A DNA stretch of 64,000 nt from positions 83,068,098 through 83,132,097 of the forward strand of contig NC_092087.1 of the NCBI RefSeq assembly GCF_045679555.1, given 5' to 3'. The position numbers and the translations under genes were made by a program. Shown here one piece after another: positions 40,828-64,000 of this stretch. Position 1 is the stretch's first letter. The number at the start of each line of letters is the position of its first letter. This DNA is from Salvelinus alpinus. Lineage: Eukaryota > Chordata > Actinopteri > Salmoniformes > Salmonidae. The notes under the pieces were generated by a model. It saw nothing but the letters and a program-made list of their open reading frames with translations, did not search any database and was not told the origin of the DNA.

Positions 40828-41934
40828 TTATAGATCCTGTAGGGGTGCTCCGGCAGCCGACCCCAGGTCTCCCCTACTTGACCCTGTGCTCTGACCCTTC
40901 TGAGCCAGATAGTCCTTATAGTTCCGGGTCAGGAGGGTGTACAACAAAGGGTTAATACAGCTATTCCCATAGGTCAGACACGTTACAAAGAAATTCATGT
41001 AACTGTGAGTGGCAGGAGACAGAGCCCTGAGGGACTGCGGGGAAAATAACTGTGCCAACTGCCACCCCCAGAAAGGCAGGAAACACACCCAGTACGCGAC
41101 AACGATACAAAAAATCATTGTTACTACCTTTTGTTTTAAGCCTCGTCTTCTCGCTGAACGGCTGCTTCCTCCCAAGCTAGCCTGAGCAGTCCAATAGCGA
41201 CGTGCTAGGCCAGCGTAGAGACCAACAATGACTAAACCGGGTACGAGGACGCTGGTCAGGAACAGGACGGTGAGGTAGACCTTGAAGGCCTCTTGGGTCC
41301 ACGTGGGGTAACAGATCCGCTTGACGTTCCCGGCCGCGTTCGGCTTCCCTTCCCTCAGCCGTATCATAATCATCATGGGTAGTGTCAGAACAAACGCCGC
41401 GAACCAGATGACGGCCGCCACTACTTTCCGTCCCCGCGTGCTGGATCGTCGGGCGTCAAACGGCTTGGCCACGGCCCGGTAGCGCTCCAATGACATGGCG
41501 ACCAGGACGAAGACGCTGGCGTGCATGGTGAGGAGATCGAGACTCAGGAGGACCCGGCAACCGGCCTCGCCGAACAACCAATCGTGAGCAAAGTAGGTGC
41601 AGATGACGAATGGGATCGTAGAGAGGTAGAGGAGGTCGGCGAGGGCAAGGTTGAGTATATAGACGTACATAGAGCCGGATCGGCGGAGAGCCGCGGAACG
41701 CATGATGAAGAGGGTGTAGATGTTACCCGCCACCCCCATGGCGAGCATGATTAGGAGGGTAGCGCCGAGGAGAGAGGTCACCCACAAACCCCCACCCCCA
41801 GAGCTACCCCCTCCAGAGACACCGCCCGAGCCCCCAGAACCATGCCCAGACTGGGGGGAGATGGAGGTCACGATGGGCATCTGGCTCTGGTTCATCGTTG
41901 GGGATATGTTTGAGTTCATAAATAAGACCAGCAC
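40828..41934 (-). CDS. uts2r: Urotensin-II receptor-like class A GPCR, single exon
   Basis: This 368-aa seven-transmembrane receptor should bind urotensin II or its related peptide and signal through Gq. Visible features: GN in TM1 (70-71), NLALAD in TM2 (95-100), C126 at the top of TM3 pairing with C208 in loop 2, ERY at 150-152, FLPFW in TM6 (285-289), and TYGNSCINPLLYTLLTRNY in TM7 (321-339). The SMYVYILNLALADLLYL and LTMHAS segments match UTS2R closely. The N-terminus has sequons N9-I-S and N15-Q-S and a Gly/Ser-rich stretch (about 30-49), which is odd for a ligand-facing tail. M1, M6 and M14 are all possible starts; M1 keeps both sequons. Teleosts have several UTS2R subtypes, and I cannot say which this is. 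The coding exon is GC-rich compared with its flanks. Somatostatin receptors are more distant. Confidence 0.93.
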   Translation of the reverse strand: MLVLFMNSNISPTMNQSQMPIVTSISPQSGHGSGGSGGVSGGGSSGGGGLWVTSLLGATLLIMLAMGVAGNIYTLFIMRSAALRRSGSMYVYILNLALADLLYLSTIPFVICTYFAHDWLFGEAGCRVLLSLDLLTMHASVFVLVAMSLERYRAVAKPFDARRSSTRGRKVVAAVIWFAAFVLTLPMMIMIRLREGKPNAAGNVKRICYPTWTQEAFKVYLTVLFLTSVLVPGLVIVGLYAGLARRYWTAQASLGGSSRSARRRGLKQKVVTMIFCIVVAYWVCFLPFWGWQLAQLFSPQSLRALSPATHSYMNFFVTCLTYGNSCINPLLYTLLTRNYKDYLAQKGQSTGSSRGDLGSAAGAPLQDL

Positions 41935-43474
41935 GTCCCTACAATGAAGTGATCGCTTTACTGGGATAAACTGTTACTATTAGTATTCAGAAAGATTTAA
42001 AGAGTTGCTTATGGATTCCAAACGGATTTTAACGTGCTCCATGTTGGAGTGAATAGAGAACTATTAAGAATTTAAAGCGACTTTCCGCACTGCATAAGAT
42101 CCAGTGAAAAACAGACAAAACGAAACAAAAACAACAATTGTACTGCATTGAGGGAGCTATCACGTAAGCATTCCACTGCACCTTTAAACCTGCTGGAAAC
42201 TGTGTATGTGATCAAATTTGACTTGAAAACCCATAAATCGTCTTTGGCCTTCTGACTCTTCATCTAAATTGAATGTAAATCCAATAGGAAAACAGTCAGT
42301 GTGTAGTGATGCTTCCACAGTGGCTTCAGTTCCACTACTACTGTTAACCTGCAGTCTTAAGGTGAACCAGGACATGGCTGACAAGTCCACCTCATCGAGT
42401 GTCTCTTATCTCCCGATGTTTTCACGTCCCCGCTCCAGCTCCTCCAAGCTCCCATGATCCTTTCCTTCCCGCGGGTACCGGACGAAGCCCAGGCGATACT
42501 GTAGAACAGACAGATGCTTCAGTTTCTAGTGGATTTGAACCGCCCCGGTGACTTGGGAGTGGAAGTAGCTTGATGTCCTGACAGTGTGTTGTCGTTGGTC
42601 AGTTTGTGGTGATTCAGAAGCTCTCAGACTGTATCCAGAGGTTAGTTTGTCTTGTGTTCTCAGCTGGCATGGTGGATGGTCATTGTTGGTACCTCTCAAT
42701 AGGTCAATGTCGGGTTCTTCCAATAGAGTAACTGGGGCCCCTTCTAGTGTTTAATTCCAGAGCTCTTCATAAGCGTTTTGTTGTGTCCGTCTTCTTTGAT
42801 GTCCTTCAACTGCACTCCTCTACTCTCTTTCCCTCTCTGTCATCTGACCCCTTTCCTTCTTTCTCTTTGTCCCCTTTACCTCTCTCCCGCTCTCTTTCTC
42901 CTCTCTCTCTCCCCCTCTCTCTCTCTCTCTCTCTCTCATATAGGTGTAACCCAGGATGACTCTATGGATTTATGAGCGATTCACCTCAGCCCTGGCCCTG
43001 CTCTCTTTAAACACCTGGGTGCAGTTTTAAACACCCCTGGTTTGCTGGCGCTAAAACACACACACACACACACACAATGCAATTGACACACAAACGCAGG
43101 TACGCACACATGCATGTACAAGGACGCATACAACCTAGCATACATAAACACACACACTGACATATCATTCAATCTCTATATCTCACACATAAACTCATTA
43201 GAAGTCTTTTTCAAATAATTTACATATTTAAAACGAGAGGAGACCAATATATGGATTTATTAAAAAAATGGTGAAACGGATGGTTTGTAGTTCCTCAAAC
43301 ATGATCATTTATAACCAATCTTCTTCTATAATGGAAAACACCATTGACAACACGTATAAAAGCATGACATGGGATGAATGACAAATATGTATCAATCAAT
43401 GATATATTCTTTGCATGTCTCCTCAGTCTAAATATGTTGTATAATACCTTAAAATAACAGGGTGAAAATATCTT
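41935..43474. other. Upstream region of the receptor gene
   Basis: This holds the probable promoter and 5' UTR of the receptor. I see pyrimidine-rich CTCT tracts at about 42830-42938 and short CA runs near 43057-43076, but no TATA box or upstream exon I can defend. Confidence 0.4.
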
Positions 43475-45822
43475 CGGTCATACAGGATATGTAGAAAGCG
43501 AGATCGGTCATACAGGATATGTAGAAAGCGAGATCGGTCATACAGGATATGTAGAAAGCGAGATCGGTCATACAGGATATGTAGAAAGCGAGATCGGTCA
43601 TACAGGATATGTAGAAAGCGAGATCGGTCATACAGGATATGTAGAAAGCGAGATCGGTCATACAGGATATGTAGAAAGCGAGATCGGTCATACAGGATAT
43701 GTAGAAAGCGAGATCGGTCATACAGGATATGTAGAAAGCGAGATCGGTCATACAGGATATGTAGAAAGCGAGATCGGTCATACAGGATATGTAGAAAGCG
43801 AGATCGGTCATACAGGATATGTAGAAAGCGAGATCGGTCATACAGGATATGTAGAAAGCGAGATCGGTCATACAGGATATGTAGAAAGCGAGATCGGTCA
43901 TACAGGATATGTAGAAAGCGAGATCGGTCATACAGGATATGTAGAAAGCGAGATCGGTCATACAGGATATGTAGAAAGCGAGATCGGTCATACAGGATAT
44001 GTAGAAAGCGAGATCGGTCATACAGGATATGTAGAAAGCGAGATCGGTCATACAGGATATGTAGAAAGCGAGATCGGTCATACAGGATATGTAGAAAGCG
44101 AGATCGGTCATACAGGATATGTAGAAAGCGAGATCGGTCATACAGGATATGTAGAAAGCGAGATCGGTCATACAGGATATGTAGAAAGCGAGATCGGTCA
44201 TACAGGATATGTAGAAAGCGAGATCGGTCATACAGGATATGTAGAAAGCGAGATCGGTCATACAGGATATGTAGAAAGCGAGATCGGTCATACAGGATAT
44301 GTAGAAAGCGAGATCGGTCATACAGGATATGTAGAAAGCGAGATCGGTCATACAGGATATGTAGAAAGCGAGATCGGTCATACAGGATATGTAGAAAGCG
44401 AGATCGGTCATACAGGATATGTAGAAAGCGAGATCGGTCATACAGGATATGTAGAAAGCGAGATCGGTCATACAGGATATGTAGAAAGCGAGATCGGTCA
44501 TACAGGATATGTAGAAAGCGAGATCGGTCATACAGGATATGTAGAAAGCGAGATCGGTCATACAGGATATGTAGAAAGCGAGATCGGTCATACAGGATAT
44601 GTAGAAAGCGAGATCGGTCATACAGGATATGTAGAAAGCGAGATCGGTCATACAGGATATGTAGAAAGCGAGATCGGTCATACAGGATATGTAGAAAGCG
44701 AGATCGGTCATACAGGATATGTAGAAAGCGAGATCGGTCATACAGGATATGTAGAAAGCGAGATCGGTCATACAGGATATGTAGAAAGCGAGATCGGTCA
44801 TACAGGATATGTAGAAAGCGAGATCGGTCATACAGGATATGTAGAAAGCGAGATCGGTCATACAGGATATGTAGAAAGCGAGATCGGTCATACAGGATAT
44901 GTAGAAAGCGAGATCGGTCATACAGGATATGTAGAAAGCGAGATCGGTCATACAGGATATGTAGAAAGCGAGATCGGTCATACAGGATATGTAGAAAGCG
45001 AGATCGGTCATACAGGATATGTAGAAAGCGAGATCGGTCATACAGGATATGTAGAAAGCGAGATCGGTCATACAGGATATGTAGAAAGCGAGATCGGTCA
45101 TACAGGATATGTAGAAAGCGAGATCGGTCATACAGGATATGTAGAAAGCGAGATCGGTCATACAGGATATGTAGAAAGCGAGATCGGTCATACAGGATAT
45201 GTAGAAAGCGAGATCGGTCATACAGGATATGTAGAAAGCGAGATCGGTCATACAGGATATGTAGAAAGCGAGATCGGTCATACAGGATATGTAGAAAGCG
45301 AGATCGGTCATACAGGATATGTAGAAAGCGAGATCGGTCATACAGGATATGTAGAAAGCGAGATCGGTCATACAGGATATGTAGAAAGCGAGATCGGTCA
45401 TACAGGATATGTAGAAAGCGAGATCGGTCATACAGGATATGTAGAAAGCGAGATCGGTCATACAGGATATGTAGAAAGCGAGATCGGTCATACAGGATAT
45501 GTAGAAAGCGAGATCGGTCATACAGGATATGTAGAAAGCGAGATCGGTCATACAGGATATGTAGAAAGCGAGATCGGTCATACAGGATATGTAGAAAGCG
45601 AGATCGGTCATACAGGATATGTAGAAAGCGAGATCGGTCATACAGGATATGTAGAAAGCGAGATCGGTCATACAGGATATGTAGAAAGCGAGATCGGTCA
45701 TACAGGATATGTAGAAAGCGAGATCGGTCATACAGGATATGTAGAAAGCGAGATCGGTCATACAGGATATGTAGAAAGCGAGATCGGTCATACAGGATAT
45801 GTAGAAAGCGAGATCGGTCATA
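43475..45822. repeat. 30-bp minisatellite, 78 apparently identical copies
   Basis: The unit is CGGTCATACAGGATATGTAG followed by AAAGCGAGAT. From 43475 to 45814 there are exactly 78 units, and I see no substitution in any of them; a partial unit (CGGTCATA) closes the array. Two minus-strand frames stay open over about 800 codons because the unit has no stop in them. The absence of variants sets it apart from most other arrays here. Confidence 0.98.
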
Positions 45823-46164
45823 TTCTTGAAACACCACAAGATGGCACTATCAAAAAAAAACACTAACTGTTTATATACAACCCTAAGAGGGTTGAACATT
45901 ATCCATAGTTATATTCAAATGTATCTTACATATCTCCAAACCAAACTCACACATCAAAAATGTCAATTTATAAGATATTAATAGGGAACTTTTAAAAGTA
46001 AACATTTAAATTCACATTGATCTGAGACATTAAAGTAATGACTTAGTGTAAGGCACAATGGTTGACCATGATGACAGGTACTGCTGCAGTCTAGTGTGTT
46101 TGTACATCTTTCTTTCTTAGGCAAGGACAGCCTAACCTAACTCAAACGTCTTGGTGATCTCCAG
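45823..46164. other. AT-rich spacer downstream of adap1
   Basis: No gene is seen. It may include the end of the adap1 3' UTR, but no clear AATAAA is visible on the minus strand. Confidence 0.4.
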
Positions 46165-47145
46165 GATGGGCAGAGGAGAGGAGGAGGAGAGGAATAGGAG
46201 GATGAGAGGAGGAGAGAGGAGGAACAGAAGATGGGTAGAGGAGAGGAGGAGAGAGGAGGAACAGAAGATGGGTAGAGGAGAGGAGGAGAGAGGAGGAACA
46301 GAAGATGGGTAGAGGAGAGAGGAGGAACAGAAGACGGGTAGAGGAGAGGAGGAGAGAGGAGGAACAGAAGAGAGGAGGAACAGAAGATGGGTAGAGGAGA
46401 GGAGGAGAGAGGAGGAACAGAAGACGGGTAGAGGAGAGGAGGAGAGAGGAGGAACAGAAGACGGGTAGAGGAGAGGAGGATGGAGGAGGAATAGAAGACG
46501 GGTAGAGGAGAGGAGGAGAGAGGAGGAACAGAAGACGGGTAGAGGAGAGGAGGAGAGAGGAGGAACAGAAGACGGGTAGAGGAGAGGAGGAGAGAGGAGG
46601 AACAGAAGATGGGTAGAGGAGAGGAGGAGAGAGGAGGAACAGAAGACAGGTAGAGGAGAGGAGGAGAGAGGAGGAACAGAAGATGGGTAGAGGAGAGGAG
46701 GAGAGAGGAGGAACAGAAGATGGGTAGAGGAGAGGAGGAGAGAGGAGGAACAGAAGACAGGTAGAGGAGAGGAGGAGAGAGGAGGAACAGAAGATGGGTA
46801 GAGGAGAGGAGGAGAGAGGAGGAACAGAAGACGGGTAGAGGAGAGGAGGAGAGAGGAGGAACAGAAGACAGGTAGAGGAGAGGAGGAGAGAGGAGGAACA
46901 GAAGACGGGTAGAGGAGAGGAGGAGAGAGGAGGAACAGAAGACAGGTAGAGGAGAGGAGGAGAGAGGAGGAACAGAAGACGGGTAGAGGAGAGGAGGAGA
47001 GAGGAGGAACAGAAGACGGGTAGAGGAGAGGAGGAGAGAGGAGGAACAGAAGACAGGTAGAGGAGAGGAGGAGAGAGGAGGAACAGAAGACGGGTAGAGG
47101 AGAGGAGGAGAGAGGAGGAACAGAAGATGGGTAGAGGAGAGGAGA
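46165..47145 (-). repeat. 36-bp purine-rich minisatellite in the adap1 3' UTR
   Basis: The plus-strand unit is GAGAGGAGGAGAGAGGAGGA then ACAGAAGACGGGTAGA, about 27 copies, with deletions in a few. The array begins about 37 nt beyond the adap1 stop codon, so in the mRNA it would be a polypyrimidine tract of almost 1 kb. The ORFs through it reflect stop-free composition only. Confidence 0.95.
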
Positions 47146-47181
47146 ATGGGAGAAGGAAGGGTCCATCAGGCCACAGGCCCA

Positions 47182-63121
<15,940 letters not shown>

Positions 63122-63123
63122 CT

Positions 63124-63234
<111 letters not shown>

Positions 63235-63341
63235 TAGAAATCAGGAAAACTTCTCAAAATCCCCAGACAACCAAACTACATGAACGCTCTAGACACAAAA
63301 CGTATATTAACTAATTATGGTCATTGTGAGAACAGCAGAAC

Positions 63342-64000
63342 AGAGTGTTACAGCGAGTGTTACAGTGAGTGTTACAGTGAGTGTTACAGTGAGTGTTACG
63401 GTGAGTGTTTCGGTGAGTGTAACAGTGAGTGTTACAGTGAGTGTTACGGTGAGTGTTACGGTGAGTGTTTCGGTGAGTGTAACAGTGCGTGTTACAGTGA
63501 GTGTTATAGTGAGTGTTACAGTGAGTGTTACAGTGAGTGTTATAGTGAGTGTTACGGTGAGTGTTTCGGTGAGTGTTACAGTGAGTGTTATAGTGAGTGT
63601 TACAGTGAGTGTTACAGTGAGTGTTATAGTGAGTGTTTCAGTGAGTGTTACAGTGAGTGTTACAGTGAGTGTTATGGATAGTGTTATGGATAGTGTTATG
63701 GTGAGTGTTACAGTGAGTGTTATAGTGAGTGTTACAGTGAGTGTTACGGAGAGTGTTATGGTGAGTGTTACAGTGAGTGTTACAGTGAGTGTTATAGTGA
63801 GTGTTATAGTGAGTGTTATGGAGAGTGTTATGGTGAGTGTTACAGTGAGTGTTATAGTGAGTGTTACAGTGAGTGTTATGGAGAGTGTTATGGTGAGTGT
63901 TACAGTGAGTGTTACAGTGAGTGTTAAAGTGAGTGTTATAGTGAGTGTTATGGAGAGTGTTATGGAGAGTGTTACAGTGAGTGTTATAGTGAGTGTTATA
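63342..64000. repeat. 12-bp minisatellite, continues past the window
   Basis: The unit GTTACAGTGAGT has variants GTTATAGTGAGT, GTTACGGTGAGT, GTTTCGGTGAGT and GTTATGGAGAGT. At least 54 copies. It lies in an adap1 intron. Confidence 0.97.

Noticed and set aside
43423-45899. Two overlapping 804- and 816-codon minus-strand frames
   Set aside because: Both are readings of the identical 30-bp repeat. A real protein would not be open in two frames with no other support.
63280-63681. Cys-rich ECYS repeat protein
   Set aside because: It is a translation of the 12-bp intronic array.

Overview
The window is vertebrate nuclear DNA, almost certainly from a salmonid fish. The main evidence is a full-length Tc1 element with the IR/DR ends of the Sleeping Beauty ancestor group, a second salmonid-type Tc1 element, tRNA-derived SINEs, short palindromic elements typical of salmonid genomes, and spliced genes with teleost-like proteins. 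I found four host protein genes and no bacterial features.

Layout. Positions 1-16000 hold no recognisable gene. They are dominated by minisatellites: a 37-bp unit at 5.07-6.54 kb, a 7.8-kb array of a 36-bp unit at 6.85-14.64 kb, and a 29-bp unit at 15.48-15.82 kb. A 0.6-kb inverted repeat lies at 14.7-15.3 kb. From 16.0 to 29.8 kb, minus strand, is a complete gtpbp1 gene: 13 coding exons, 653 codons, and a likely poly(A) signal at 16049. Its introns carry a minisatellite that includes copies of the exon 12 donor region, a Tc1 tail, and an internally deleted LINE of which two segments have become minisatellites. Divergent to it, plus strand, is a four-exon proto-type galectin (31040-35152, 129 aa). 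Then come a salmonid SINE, a 1.6-kb Tc1 element (36661-38258), a G-rich array, and a single-exon urotensin-II receptor-like GPCR on the minus strand (40828-41934). A 78-copy array of a 30-bp unit, identical in every copy I compared, lies 1.5 kb upstream of the receptor start. From 47.2 to 63.1 kb, minus strand, are the last eight coding exons of an adap1-like gene (ArfGAP with dual PH domains). Its 5' exons, which should hold the ArfGAP domain, lie beyond the right edge. Its introns hold two LINE fragments, a putative solo LTR, a SINE, another Tc1 element and about ten tandem arrays.

The theme of the window is tandem repetition. More than twenty arrays occupy roughly a third of the sequence. 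Several were born from functional sequence. A 96-bp unit contains the 3' end of adap1's penultimate exon with its splice donor (seven decoy copies). A 29-bp unit triplicates another adap1 donor. A gtpbp1 intron array carries two degraded copies of the exon 12 end. Two arrays expand LINE endonuclease codons and one expands LINE 5' UTR. One 83-nt adap1 exon is bracketed by long (UG)n and (AC)n tracts that could pair in the pre-mRNA.

The genes are not a pathway: gtpbp1 acts in translation and mRNA decay, the galectin is a secreted lectin, the receptor is a peptide-hormone GPCR, and adap1 is a phosphoinositide-regulated Arf6 GAP. GTPBP1 and LGALS1/LGALS2 are also neighbours in human 22q13.1, so part of the order is probably ancestral.
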